This document shows, in pieces, positions 6,950 through 14,600 of a DNA stretch of 35,126 nt. This stretch comes from Clostridia bacterium (GTDB lineage: Bacteria; Bacillota; Clostridia; Oscillospirales; CAG-382), in the NCBI GenBank assembly GCA_017620655.1, contig JAGAUT010000021.1, positions 1 to 35,126 of the forward strand, given 5' to 3'. Below the pieces are notes generated by a model. The model did no database searches. It was not told where the DNA came from and saw only the letters and a list, made by a program, of their open reading frames with translations. How positions within the stretch are numbered: position 1 is the stretch's first letter; each line of letters starts with the position of its first letter. The position numbers and the translations under genes were made by a program.

Positions 6950-7720
6950 ATGAAAAAGAAACTTTTATGGATAATACCCTCGTGCATTCTTGCACTTGTT
7001 CTTTCAGGTTACATTCTGTTCCAACTGGTCTGGAACGGTGTGATTCTTCTCAACTGGTTTGCGTATGTTCAATATCCCGTAAACGGTGTTGACGTTTCAT
7101 CCTATCAAGGAAAAATAGACTGGGAGATGCTTGCCTTGCAGGATATAGACTTTGCCTTTATCAAAGCAACAGAGGGAAGCTCATTTGCAGACAAAAATTT
7201 TGCATATAACTACAATGAGGCACAAAAAACCGACATTCCTACCGGAGCATATCACTTCTTCAGCTACGACAGTTCGGGAAAAACGCAGGCAGAAAACTTT
7301 ATAAAAAATGTCAAGGCATATGACAGAATGCTTCCACCTGTAATCGACCTTGAGTTTTACGGCGACAAATCCTACAACCCTCCGTCAAAGGAAGAGGTAT
7401 CTGTTCAGCTTAAAGATATGCTGGATACGCTTGAAGAACACTATGGAGTAAAACCCATAATCTACGCAATTGAGCAATCCTACGACCTTTATCTTGCCGG
7501 CGGTTATGAAGAATACGACATATGGATAAGAAATGTAAAAACAAGTCCCAAGATTTCAGATAATCGTCAATGGACTTTCTGGCAGTTTACCAACCGCGAA
7601 CAGCTCGAAGGATACAAAGGTAAAGAAAAGTTTATTGACATGAATGTTTATTATGGAAGCAGAGAAGATTTCAACAGGTATCTCAAGGATATCTCACAAA
7701 AAATAATACTCGACAAATAA
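6950..7720 (+). CDS. Membrane-anchored GH25 muramidase (lysozyme family)
   Basis: 256 aa. An uncleaved N-terminal anchor is likely (MKKK, hydrophobic 5-34, no obvious cleavage site). The GH25 barrel follows with its signature motifs: GVDVSSYQG (46-54, with the conserved Asp48), FIKATEG (70-76), and DLEF (133-136), where the Asp-x-Glu pair is catalytic in the family. A C-terminal WTFWQFTN segment matches the usual final strand. GH25 enzymes cleave the beta-1,4 bond between N-acetylmuramic acid and N-acetylglucosamine in peptidoglycan. The lack of a separate wall-binding domain and the membrane anchor suggest a cell-wall remodelling role rather than a phage endolysin. It is a single gene with its own promoter and terminator. 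Confidence 0.9.
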   Translation: MKKKLLWIIPSCILALVLSGYILFQLVWNGVILLNWFAYVQYPVNGVDVSSYQGKIDWEMLALQDIDFAFIKATEGSSFADKNFAYNYNEAQKTDIPTGAYHFFSYDSSGKTQAENFIKNVKAYDRMLPPVIDLEFYGDKSYNPPSKEEVSVQLKDMLDTLEEHYGVKPIIYAIEQSYDLYLAGGYEEYDIWIRNVKTSPKISDNRQWTFWQFTNREQLEGYKGKEKFIDMNVYYGSREDFNRYLKDISQKIILDK

Positions 7721-7723
7721 AAC

Positions 7724-7748
7724 AAGACGGCAGAAAATCTGCCGTCTT
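7724..7748. terminator. Bidirectional terminator, identical copy of 6855-6879
   Basis: AAGACGGCAGA and TCTGCCGTCTT around AAA. It sits between the convergent GH25 and oxidoreductase genes, and T-rich tracts follow on both strands. Confidence 0.8.
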
Positions 7749-7761
7749 TCATTTTGTTTTT

Positions 7762-8829
7762 TTACTTCATTATGTACTTGTTCTGTGCCTTGACTTCGCT
7801 GATTACGCGCATGATGCTCAGAACATCGTTATCTGTGATAAAGAAAGGAGCACCGTTTCTATAGGATTCATACATATGCTTCCAATACTGCATGAGACAG
7901 CCTTCACCTTCAACGCCCATTTCCTTTTCTTCTGTAATCCAGTCAATCTTGAATTCGGATTCATATGTACCTGATGCACCAAAGGATGCGCCGGGTGTGC
8001 CGGGGTCGGAAATTATTTCGGGAACTACCTGTTCGGGGTTGATATAGCGGAGCTTAAGAACGCCGTCTTCATATACAGCCGCACCTCTGTCGCCGTATAC
8101 AACAAAGCTTCTGCCCTCTTTAAGTGCTGTAGCACCGCTGATGCTCATGTTTACAACTCTGTTGTTGTCTCCGATGAAGCGGATTCTGAGGTGGTCTTCA
8201 CAGTCGCCGCCTGCAGTTTCCTGACAGAGATAGCTCTGGAGGCTGTAGGAAGATGTTCCGAGAAACTGTAAGGACTGGTCGATAAGGTGGGGACCCCAGT
8301 TAAGGAGCTGACCGCCGCCGAATTCGGAAATTGTCTGCCAGTCATCTCTGTGCTGGAAGCCGTTCTGTTCTGTATTTACTTCGTAAACCTTGCCGAGCTT
8401 ACCGCTGTCGATAACTTCCTTTACAGCGTTGAAAGCGGCTTCAAGTCTTCTCTGCTGATGAACATAGAGTTTATGACCGCTTTCCTTTGCCTTTGCAAAG
8501 AGTGCAAGAGCCTGATTATAGGAAATTGTTGCAGGCTTTTCAAGAAGAACGTCCTTGCCTGCTTCAAATGCCATTACTGTGTGCATGTAGTGGTCGCAGG
8601 AGCGTGTTGCAACGTAAACCATTTCGATGTTTTCCTGCTTCAACATTTCAGCATAGTCTGTGTAGATTTCAGCACCTGTCTGTTCGCCGAGCTTTTTTGC
8701 TCTTTCTTCAATAAGGTCGCATACTGCTACAATCTCATAAAGTTCAGGGAAGCTCGAAATTTCAATATTTGCCATATGCATACCGATTCTTCCGAGTCCA
8801 ACTATACCAAGTCTGATTTTATTGCTCAT
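7762..8829 (-). CDS. Gfo/Idh/MocA family NAD(P)-dependent oxidoreductase
   Basis: 355 aa. The start is ATG 8829 with AAAGGAG nine bases upstream; the longer open frame runs through the promoter. The N-terminal Rossmann fold shows GIVGLGRIG (8-16), VAVCDL (35-39 region) and EKPA (97-100), the signature of the family. The C-terminal alpha/beta domain carries GGGQLLNWGPHLID (171-184), with the conserved His181 near the active site. These enzymes oxidise or reduce sugars, inositols or their derivatives; substrate cannot be read from the sequence. It is monocistronic. The sugar-acting neighbours elsewhere in the window make a carbohydrate role plausible. Confidence 0.9.
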   Translation of the reverse strand: MSNKIRLGIVGLGRIGMHMANIEISSFPELYEIVAVCDLIEERAKKLGEQTGAEIYTDYAEMLKQENIEMVYVATRSCDHYMHTVMAFEAGKDVLLEKPATISYNQALALFAKAKESGHKLYVHQQRRLEAAFNAVKEVIDSGKLGKVYEVNTEQNGFQHRDDWQTISEFGGGQLLNWGPHLIDQSLQFLGTSSYSLQSYLCQETAGGDCEDHLRIRFIGDNNRVVNMSISGATALKEGRSFVVYGDRGAAVYEDGVLKLRYINPEQVVPEIISDPGTPGASFGASGTYESEFKIDWITEEKEMGVEGEGCLMQYWKHMYESYRNGAPFFITDNDVLSIMRVISEVKAQNKYIMK

Positions 8830-8870
8830 TTTTCTTTCTCCTTTCAAGAGCAAATTATATTTACGAGGCA

Positions 8871-8899
8871 ATTTTAACACAAACAAATTCAAATTACAA
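8871..8899 (-). promoter_or_regulatory. Promoter of the Gfo/Idh/MocA gene
   Basis: On the minus strand, TTGTAA (8899-8894) and TAAAAT (8876-8871), 17 bp apart, 41 bases upstream of the start. Confidence 0.65.
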
Positions 8900-8954
8900 T
8901 GCATTTTGTAAAGATTTTTTGTATTGTGTGAGTTTTTTTACATATATAACCGTT

Positions 8955-9713
8955 TTACTCTTCGTCATCTTCCATTCCGAGATTTTTCTTATACTCAAGC
9001 TCTGCGGCATCCCTCGCCCTGCTCATATTCTGTTTGAGACCGAGAAATGTTCCGTCTGCCACAATGAAATGCTCCATAAGCTCAACGTCGATTCCCTCAA
9101 GATGATTCTCAATGGAAGTCGTTGTAACATAATCATCTGCCGACGGTCTGATATTGCCCGACGGGTGATTATGGGCCAGCACGACTTTCGCCGCCTTTCT
9201 GTCAAGACATTCCTTCACAAGCTTTCGCATGTTGACCCTTGCACTTCTGAAGCTTCCTTCGCAGACGGTCACAAGTTTTATGACGTTGTTTTTACCGTCA
9301 AGCAAAAGTGCCACCACCTTTTCGGAAGAAACTCCGTCAAGCTCACTCGCCACAAGGCGTCCCATGTCGTTATAATCTGAAAGCTCAAGTCCCGCAATTT
9401 TGTTTCTTCCGAGCCATCCGTAAATGTCCTTAAAAAGCGTAATATGCGCCGCACTTGTTTCGGAAAGCCCGTTTTCTTTCAAGGATTCAAAGGAAGCATC
9501 CAGCACATTTTTAAGAGAACCGTAGGCATCAAGAAGTTTATGAGCCATGGGTTTTGTATCGACTCTCGGCACGGAATGAAAGAGAATAAATTCGAGTATT
9601 TCATGCTCGAGAAGCGAATCTATCCCCTTTTCGACATATCTTGTTCTCAGTCTCTGTCTGTGTCCGTGGTAAAAGGGTTTATCTGTGTTTTTGTTTTGTT
9701 TATCGTTTTTCAT
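8955..9713 (-). CDS. radC: RadC/JAB-domain protein (UPF0758)
   Basis: 252 aa. Residues 14-100 form the helical N-terminal region (HGHRQRLRTRYVEKG..., a helix-hairpin-helix-like part). The JAB/MPN domain follows, with the metal motif HNHPSGNIRPSADD at 181-194, where His181, His183 and Asp194 would bind zinc. RadC proteins were once thought to act in DNA repair; their biochemical role remains unsettled. A GGTGA ribosome site lies six bases before the ATG. The gene follows an XRE regulator in the same direction, with a weak terminator between them. No clear terminator is visible in the 55 bases after its stop. Confidence 0.9.
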   Translation of the reverse strand: MKNDKQNKNTDKPFYHGHRQRLRTRYVEKGIDSLLEHEILEFILFHSVPRVDTKPMAHKLLDAYGSLKNVLDASFESLKENGLSETSAAHITLFKDIYGWLGRNKIAGLELSDYNDMGRLVASELDGVSSEKVVALLLDGKNNVIKLVTVCEGSFRSARVNMRKLVKECLDRKAAKVVLAHNHPSGNIRPSADDYVTTTSIENHLEGIDVELMEHFIVADGTFLGLKQNMSRARDAAELEYKKNLGMEDDEE

Positions 9714-9736
9714 ATCATTTCACCATACAAAGATAA

Positions 9737-9755
9737 ATGCCCGCTTTACGGGCAT
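9737..9755 (-). terminator. Short hairpin after the XRE gene
   Basis: ATGCCCG and CGGGCAT pair perfectly around a 5-base loop. TTATCTTTG follows on the minus strand. It probably attenuates read-through into radC. Confidence 0.5.
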
Positions 9756-9761
9756 ATGCAA

Positions 9762-10100
9762 TCAGTTATTGGAATTATTTACTTCAAAGGAATCCACCAT
9801 TGCTTTTACTGTATCAAGTATTATTCTTTTATCTTTATCTGAGCAATTGGAAGTAATCTCGGCCAACTGCTGAGAAAAACTGTTTTCGTTTCTCTCCTTA
9901 TCATAAACCAGATAATCAAGAGAAACATCGAGAATCTCTGCAATTTTTCTCACAAGCGAAAAACTCATTTTTGTATTTGCCGTTTCAATATGACTCATAT
10001 GTGTAACAGAAATATCGAGCATTTCAGCAAACATTTCCTGCGACAAACCTCTTGCTTTTCTGAGCTTTCTGATTCGTTGTCCGAATTTGTAATAATCCAT
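9762..10100 (-). CDS. XRE-family HTH transcriptional regulator (112 aa)
   Basis: The start is ATG 10100 with AGGTGATTT upstream; an in-frame GTG at 10115 would have no ribosome site. A classical Cro/CI-type helix-turn-helix occupies about residues 5-60: FGQRIRKLRKARGLSQEMFAEML, then ISVTHMSHIETANTKMS and LVRKIAEILDVSLDYLVY (quoted in pieces). The remaining 50 residues are a helical tail, probably for dimerisation. Two identical 12-bp words flank its own promoter, which suggests autoregulation. No partner gene identifies the response; radC downstream may be a target or a passenger. Confidence 0.9.
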   Translation of the reverse strand: MDYYKFGQRIRKLRKARGLSQEMFAEMLDISVTHMSHIETANTKMSFSLVRKIAEILDVSLDYLVYDKERNENSFSQQLAEITSNCSDKDKRIILDTVKAMVDSFEVNNSNN

Positions 10101-10115
10101 ATAAATCACCTGCAC

Positions 10116-10180
10116 AAATAAAGTTTTTCCACCTTTACTTGAATTATAAAGGCAATTTATGCTTTTGGAAATAAAGTTTT
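10116..10180. promoter_or_regulatory. Direct-repeat operator candidate around the XRE promoter
   Basis: AAATAAAGTTTT occurs at 10116-10127 and again at 10169-10180. The 53-bp offset is about five helical turns, so the two sites face the same side. They bracket the -10 region of the minus-strand promoter at 10143-10171. Confidence 0.45.
10143..10171 (-). promoter_or_regulatory. Promoter of the XRE gene
   Basis: On the minus strand, TTTCCA (10171-10166) and TATAAT (10148-10143), 17 bp apart. The -35 box overlaps the distal direct repeat. Confidence 0.5.
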
Positions 10181-10315
10181 CGGACTATATACTTCGGTTT
10201 TAGTTCAAGTTTTTGCTGTCATAGTTAAATCGGCGTTTGTTTAATATTAAATGAGAAAGAGAATTTCGCCTCTGCGGAGCGACCTTCTTTCGACCCGCCT
10301 CGAAAGAAGGCAACA

Positions 10316-10440
10316 ATCCCATGCGCCGTTGTTTGGTGCATGGGATGTCCAATCGAGTGATTACCCTTTGTTTGCCGCACATTACAAGAACGGTGCTCGG
10401 TTAAAAAGGTCTTTGCACACTTTCTCCTTAAGAAAGTGTG
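10316..10440 (-). repeat. Structured intergenic element, copy E (at aspS 3' end)
   Basis: Read on the minus strand: hairpin 1 (CACACTTTC/GAAAGTGTG, 10440-10416), CAAAGACCTTTT, a GAGCACCGTTCTTG segment, CTCGATTGGA, then hairpin 2 (ATCCCATGC/GCATGGGAT, 10346-10316). The aspS stop codon lies in the loop of hairpin 1. A third perfect stem (CCTTCTTTCG/CGAAAGAAGG) follows at 10310-10283. It is homologous to copies A, B, D and F. The rest of 10181-10427 holds no gene. Confidence 0.8.
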
Positions 10441-12206
10441 TGAGTAAGTGCAAGCTCGTCAAGAGTTTTCTTATCAACGGGTGCAGGACACATAGTCATA
10501 AGTTCCATTGCGTTCTGAACCTTGGGGAATGCGATAACATCACGGAGACTGTCACATTCAAGAAGCTGCATGCAAAGTCTGTCAAGACCTATTCCCATAC
10601 CGCCGTGAGGAGGTGCACCGTACTTGAAGGCATCCGTAAGGAAGCCGAACTTTTCGTGTGCTTCTTCATCGCTCATGCCAAGTAAAGCAAACATTCTGCC
10701 CTGAAGCTCGGGATTAGTAATTCTGATAGAACCGCTGGAAAGCTCAATACCGTTGAGAACAAGGTCGTATGCCTTTGCTCTAACCTTGGACTTATCTGTT
10801 TCAAGGTATTCGAGACATTCATCAAGGGGTGATGTGAAGGGGTGGTGCATTGCAAGCCATTCACCGCTTTCTTCATCATATTCGAAGAATGGAAATTCAA
10901 TAATCCAAAGGAGGTTGAAGCCCTTCTTTTCGATGCCGAGTCTGTTTGATACTTCAACTCTCAAAGAGCCGAGCTGTGAAAGAACCTTATTTGTATTTGT
11001 ATCGGCAACAATCATTATAACGTCACCTGTCTTTGCATCCATCTTAGAAGCAATTGCCGCCATTTCTTCCTCTGTCATAAACTTTGCAAAGGAAGAAGCA
11101 ATACCCTCTTCGGTGTATCTTATCCAGGCAAGGCCCTTGCCGCCTATGCCCTTGATGTAATCGGTGAGTTTATCAATTTCTTTTCTTGTAAGCTTTGTAA
11201 CTGCATCGTCCGCCTTGATGGCACGAACAGAGCCGCCATTTTCAATTGCGCCCGTAAATACGCCAAATCCACAACCCTTTACTGTTTCGGAAAGGTCAAC
11301 AATTTCCATACCGAATCTTGTATCGGGCTTATCAGAGCCGTATCTTTCCATAGCTTCCTTATAGGTAAGTCTCGGAAGAGGAAGTGCAATATCAACATCA
11401 AGAATTTCCTTGAACACTCTCTTCATAAATCCCTCGCCTATGCTGAGTACATCTTCCATTTCAACAAAGGACATTTCAAGGTCAATCTGTGTAAATTCGG
11501 GCTGTCTGTCGGCTCTGAGGTCTTCATCTCTGAAGCATCTTGCAATCTGCATATATCTGTCAAAGCCTGCAACCATAGACAGCTGCTTATAAAGCTGAGG
11601 AGACTGAGGAAGCGCATAGAAAGAGCCTTTATGAACACGGGAAGGAACAAGATAGTCACGTGCGCCTTCGGGTGTGGACTTGATAAGCATGGGGGTTTCT
11701 ATTTCGATAAAGCCGTTTTCGTCAAAGTAATCGCGTGTTACCTTTGTGAGCTTATGACGGATAAGGATATTCTTCATAAGGTCGGGACGGCGAAGGTCGA
11801 GATATCTGTACTTAAGTCTGAGTTCTTCGTTGGACTTACAGTTTTCAACGATTTCAAAGGGAGGTGTCTGGGATTCGCCGAGGATTTTAAGTTCGCTGAC
11901 ATAAATTTCAACATTACCTGTGGGTATGTTGGGGTTTTTGCTGTCACGTTCTCTTACAACACCTGTCGCAGAAAGAACATATTCGCTTCTTGCACTCTTT
12001 GCCTTTTCCATAACATCTGCGGCTGTTCCTTCGTCAAAAGCAAGCTGAACTATGCCCGTTCTGTCACGAAGGTCGATAAAGCAGAGTACACCTAGGTCTC
12101 TTGACTTCTGTACCCAGCCCATTACCGTTACTGTTTTTCCTACATGACCGTCACGGACGTCGCCGCAATAGTCTGTTCTTTTTGTACTGCCTAAAAATTC
12201 AGCCAT
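10428..12206 (-). CDS. aspS: Aspartyl-tRNA synthetase
   Basis: 592 aa, the normal length for the bacterial type. The order is an N-terminal OB-fold anticodon-binding domain (VTVMGWVQKSRDLGVLCFIDL region, 26-46), a class II catalytic domain with motif 2 (FRDEDLRADRQPEFTQ), a GAD insertion in the middle, and motif 3 (GIGLDRL) near the C-terminus. It charges tRNA-Asp; whether it also charges tRNA-Asn depends on residues I did not resolve. It follows hisS by 25 bases, in the hisS-aspS order usual in Firmicutes. Its last codons (ACACTTTCT) and TAA stop are supplied by hairpin 1 of repeat element E, so the C-terminal residues appear to have been set by the insertion of that element. Confidence 0.97.
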   Translation of the reverse strand: MAEFLGSTKRTDYCGDVRDGHVGKTVTVMGWVQKSRDLGVLCFIDLRDRTGIVQLAFDEGTAADVMEKAKSARSEYVLSATGVVRERDSKNPNIPTGNVEIYVSELKILGESQTPPFEIVENCKSNEELRLKYRYLDLRRPDLMKNILIRHKLTKVTRDYFDENGFIEIETPMLIKSTPEGARDYLVPSRVHKGSFYALPQSPQLYKQLSMVAGFDRYMQIARCFRDEDLRADRQPEFTQIDLEMSFVEMEDVLSIGEGFMKRVFKEILDVDIALPLPRLTYKEAMERYGSDKPDTRFGMEIVDLSETVKGCGFGVFTGAIENGGSVRAIKADDAVTKLTRKEIDKLTDYIKGIGGKGLAWIRYTEEGIASSFAKFMTEEEMAAIASKMDAKTGDVIMIVADTNTNKVLSQLGSLRVEVSNRLGIEKKGFNLLWIIEFPFFEYDEESGEWLAMHHPFTSPLDECLEYLETDKSKVRAKAYDLVLNGIELSSGSIRITNPELQGRMFALLGMSDEEAHEKFGFLTDAFKYGAPPHGGMGIGLDRLCMQLLECDSLRDVIAFPKVQNAMELMTMCPAPVDKKTLDELALTHTLS

Positions 12207-12231
12207 TTTTTATTCCTCTCTTTCAAGGTAA

Positions 12232-13491
12232 TTAACCGATTAAGTTTACAACAGCGTCGAGTTCAACTTCCTTGCTGTCATCTCTGTCACGCATATTCTT
12301 AAGGATTGCAACATTGTTTTCAAGTTCGTTATCGCCAACAACAAGCACATATTTTGCACCGATTTTATCTGCGTACTTCATCTGTGCCTTGAGGCTTCTT
12401 GATACAACGTCTGTTTCTGCATATATGCCCTTTTCACGAAGAGCCGCCACCGTTTTCATGGCATACATAACACCCTTTTCACCCATAGGTGCGATATAAA
12501 GAAGGGGCTGTCCTATTTCGGGAAGCTGCATCTCGCCCTTTTCAGCCTTTGCCTTGAGGGCAAGAATTATACGTGTAAGTCCCATGCCGAAGCCTATACC
12601 GCAAAGTGCGGGGCCGTCAAGCTGCTGTACAAGTCCGTCATATCTTCCGCCGCCGCAGACTGTACTCTGTGCGCCGATATCGTCGGAGATGAACTCAAAT
12701 ACAGTCTTTCTATAGTAGTCGAGACCGCGTACTATTCTGGGATTGATACCATACTCAATTCCAAGTGCATCAAGTGTTGCTTTAAGTGTTTCAAAGTGAC
12801 TGTTACAGCCTTCGCAAAGGTGGTCGATTGTCTTTGGTGCACCGTCTGCAATTGCACCGCAGATGGGACTCTTACAGTCAAGGATTCTAAGAGGGTTCTT
12901 TACAAGTCGTTCCTTACAGGTGCCGCAAAGCTCGTCCTCATGGCTCTTGAAATAATCTCTGAGTGCATCGTGATACTTGGGTCTGCAGTCGGGACAGCCG
13001 ATGGAGTTGATATTAAGGTTTGCTTTAAGACCCAGCTTCTTTATAACTCTGTCGCCGAGGGCAATAACCTCTGCATCGGCACTTGCTGTTTCCGCACCGA
13101 ACATTTCAATGCCGAACTGATAGAATTCTCTGCTTCTTCCTGCCTGAGGCTTTTCATATCTGAAAAAGGGACCTAAGTAGTAGAGCTTTAAAGGCATGGG
13201 CTCATTATAGAGGCTGTTTTCAATAACGCTTCTTACAACACCTGCAGTACCTTCGGGACGAAGGCAAAATTCTGTTCCCTCTCTGTCATTAAGGGTAAAC
13301 ATTTCCTTCTGAACAATATCGGTTGTATCACCGACACCTCTTTTATAAACACTTGAAAGCTCAAATGTGGGTATTCTGATTTCATTGAAGCCTGCCGCGG
13401 CAGTACATTCTCTTATTACCTTTTCGACTTCATGCCAGATTGCCGTTTCCTTTGGCAAAATGTCGATGGTACCCTTTGGTTTCTGGAGCAT
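12232..13491 (-). CDS. hisS: Histidyl-tRNA synthetase
   Basis: 419 aa. A class II synthetase with motif 2 at 110-125 (FRYEKPQAGRSREFYQ) and the HisRS-specific motif RGLDYYRKTVFEF at 255-267; an anticodon-binding domain forms the last 90 residues. Between them lies a cysteine-rich insertion with CPDC (166-169), CGTC (189-192), C206/C211 and CEGC (226-229), spacing that suggests a zinc site; this variant is common in Clostridia. The start has GGAGG seven bases upstream. I looked for a T-box leader and found none. Hairpin 1 of repeat element D lies 13 bases upstream of the start, inside the presumed leader. Confidence 0.97.
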   Translation of the reverse strand: MLQKPKGTIDILPKETAIWHEVEKVIRECTAAAGFNEIRIPTFELSSVYKRGVGDTTDIVQKEMFTLNDREGTEFCLRPEGTAGVVRSVIENSLYNEPMPLKLYYLGPFFRYEKPQAGRSREFYQFGIEMFGAETASADAEVIALGDRVIKKLGLKANLNINSIGCPDCRPKYHDALRDYFKSHEDELCGTCKERLVKNPLRILDCKSPICGAIADGAPKTIDHLCEGCNSHFETLKATLDALGIEYGINPRIVRGLDYYRKTVFEFISDDIGAQSTVCGGGRYDGLVQQLDGPALCGIGFGMGLTRIILALKAKAEKGEMQLPEIGQPLLYIAPMGEKGVMYAMKTVAALREKGIYAETDVVSRSLKAQMKYADKIGAKYVLVVGDNELENNVAILKNMRDRDDSKEVELDAVVNLIG

Positions 13492-13503
13492 AATATTTCC
13501 TCC

Positions 13504-13630
13504 CTTACTTTCTTAAGGAGAAAGTAAGCAAAGACCTTTTCAAGCTTGCTCCGTTTCTGCCTTAGAAGTATTCATTTAATTTTTCTCGATTGGATTTCCG
13601 TTTGACCGCCATAAATCCAAGCGGTCAAAC
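13504..13630 (+). repeat. Structured intergenic element, copy D (upstream of hisS)
   Basis: Read on the plus strand: hairpin 1 (CTTACTTTC/GAAAGTAAG, 13504-13528, with the same TTAAGGA loop as copy E), CAAAGACCTTTT, TTGCTCCGTTTCTG, CTCGATTGGA, then hairpin 2 (GTTTGACCGC/GCGGTCAAAC, 13600-13630). Hairpin 1 is next to the hisS ribosome site. The remaining stretch to 13707 shows no gene. Confidence 0.8.
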
Positions 13631-13707
13631 TCAGATGATTTACATTTTTCAGCGACACCGACAGTTACGGTTTTGTATGAAATACCCCGTGTATTTGCCG
13701 CGGTGCT

Positions 13708-14085
13708 TCACCGCTTATAGTTTAATAAATAATCGATAAAATCGTATACCGTCTTTTTCTGTCCCTGTGACAGTTTATCGTACATACTCTGAACATCAAG
13801 GCTCTTTTGTGTCGGCTGTTTCTTTTGGGGCTTTATGTCCTGCTCTTCAATTCCACAGGCGAACATATAGTCTTCGAGTTCGATACCGTTTTCGCTGTTT
13901 TCGGCAAGCTTTGTGAGAAGCTTTATTCCCGGAGCATTTTCCTGCTGACACATTTCAAGCTTATGAAGCTGGACATAGCTTATTCCGCAATCGTTTGCAA
14001 ACTCTCTTGTTGTCCTCTCCCCTTTTGCCCGTTCTATAAGCATGGCGAGGATTTTTTTGTTGAAGTGTTTACTCTTTCTTGACAA
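13708..14085 (-). CDS. HTH (XRE-like) regulator, TTG start
   Basis: 125 aa. The start is TTG 14085, supported by GGAGG seven bases upstream. Residues 10-65 form a Cro/CI-like helix-turn-helix: KKILAMLIERAKGERTTREFAND, then CGISYVQLHKLEM, with an unusually long following segment. Residues 85-125 are a Lys/Gln-rich linker followed by a helix (SQGQKKTVYDFIDYLLNYKR) resembling the C-terminal helix of short phage-type repressors. It stands alone between hisS and a plus-strand HTH-SLOG pair. It has its own promoter and a possible palindromic operator. Its target is unknown. Confidence 0.8.
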   Translation of the reverse strand: MSRKSKHFNKKILAMLIERAKGERTTREFANDCGISYVQLHKLEMCQQENAPGIKLLTKLAENSENGIELEDYMFACGIEEQDIKPQKKQPTQKSLDVQSMYDKLSQGQKKTVYDFIDYLLNYKR

Positions 14086-14125
14086 AAAGACGCCTCCGAT
14101 GTTAATTACATAATTTAACTTATAT

Positions 14126-14154
14126 ATTGTAGCATATTATTTTTGGTTTTTCAA
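14126..14154 (-). promoter_or_regulatory. Promoter of the 13708-14085 HTH gene
   Basis: On the minus strand, TTGAAA (14154-14149) and TACAAT (14131-14126), 17 bp apart. Between it and the start, 14101-14119 is an imperfect palindrome (GTTAA...TTAAC arms) that could be an operator. Confidence 0.65.
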
Positions 14155-14210
14155 GGAGTTTAGGGAGATTTTTGAAAAAACTCTGAATTTTATCACGAAG
14201 ACCTACCCGA

Positions 14211-14250
14211 TGTCATCCTGAGCGGAGTGAAACGCAATCGAAGGATGACA
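14211..14250. repeat. Short palindromic intergenic repeat
   Basis: TGTCATCCT and AGGATGACA arms are separated by a 22-base centre containing GAGCGGAGTGAAACG. This resembles the TGTCATCCTGAGCG-type repeats scattered in many bacterial genomes. It lies in the 287-bp gene-free stretch 14086-14372, which otherwise holds two promoters. Confidence 0.6.
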
Positions 14251-14332
14251 GATTGTTTAACCGCATCGCTTTATCTCATGTGTACATTATATAGTGCGTA
14301 TATTATATAACGTAAAAATCTACCTGTCGAAA

Positions 14333-14361
14333 TTCGATTTAATATATCATAACAGTATAAA
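14333..14361 (+). promoter_or_regulatory. Promoter of the HTH-SLOG pair
   Basis: TTCGAT (14333-14338) and TATAAA (14356-14361), 17 bp apart, 20 bases before the ATG. The -35 is weak, so control by an activator or low expression is possible. Confidence 0.5.
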
Positions 14362-14381
14362 CTAACTGCTGGGTGAATTTG

Positions 14382-14594
14382 ATGAAACTCCGAATTCTCG
14401 ACATTCTTAACGAAAAAGGCAAAACAAAATATTGGTTATACATACAGCTCGGGTTGAGCTATCAGAATTTCAATAAATTGGTAAACAATCAAACTACTGC
14501 TATTAAATTTGAAAACTTAAAGGCAATTTGCGACATTTTAGATTGTACTCCAAACGAACTTTTTGATGAATACTTCCGTCTAAAAAACAAGTAA
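14382..14594 (+). CDS. Small Cro/CI-type HTH protein (70 aa)
   Basis: The start is ATG 14382 with GGGTGA five bases upstream; an in-frame GTG at 14373 lies inside that ribosome site. The protein is almost entirely one helix-turn-helix domain: LRILDILNEKGKTKYWLYIQLG, then LSYQNFNKLVNN and LKAICDILDCTPNELFDEYF (quoted in pieces). This is the short Xre/YozG type. It ends six bases before a SLOG-domain gene, so the two form a bicistronic unit in which the small protein probably controls its own operon. Confidence 0.85.
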   Translation: MKLRILDILNEKGKTKYWLYIQLGLSYQNFNKLVNNQTTAIKFENLKAICDILDCTPNELFDEYFRLKNK

Positions 14595-14600
14595 AAAAAC

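Noticed and set aside
8287..8877. 196-aa plus-strand open frame
   Set aside because: Antisense to the Gfo/Idh/MocA gene; cysteine-rich composition with no motif or ribosome site.
10416..10440. Hairpin 1 of element E as an ordinary rho-independent terminator
   Set aside because: No T-run follows; the next bases are CAAAGACC, shared by the other copies. Only copy A (and weakly B) have a T-tract, and after hairpin 2.
13492..13707. T-box riboswitch upstream of hisS
   Set aside because: No T-box core sequence, specifier loop or antiterminator; the region is repeat element D.
14287..14310. TTATATA/TATATAA palindrome as an operator
   Set aside because: Arms are simple AT alternation and the site is 22 bp upstream of a weak -35; too likely by chance to list as a feature.
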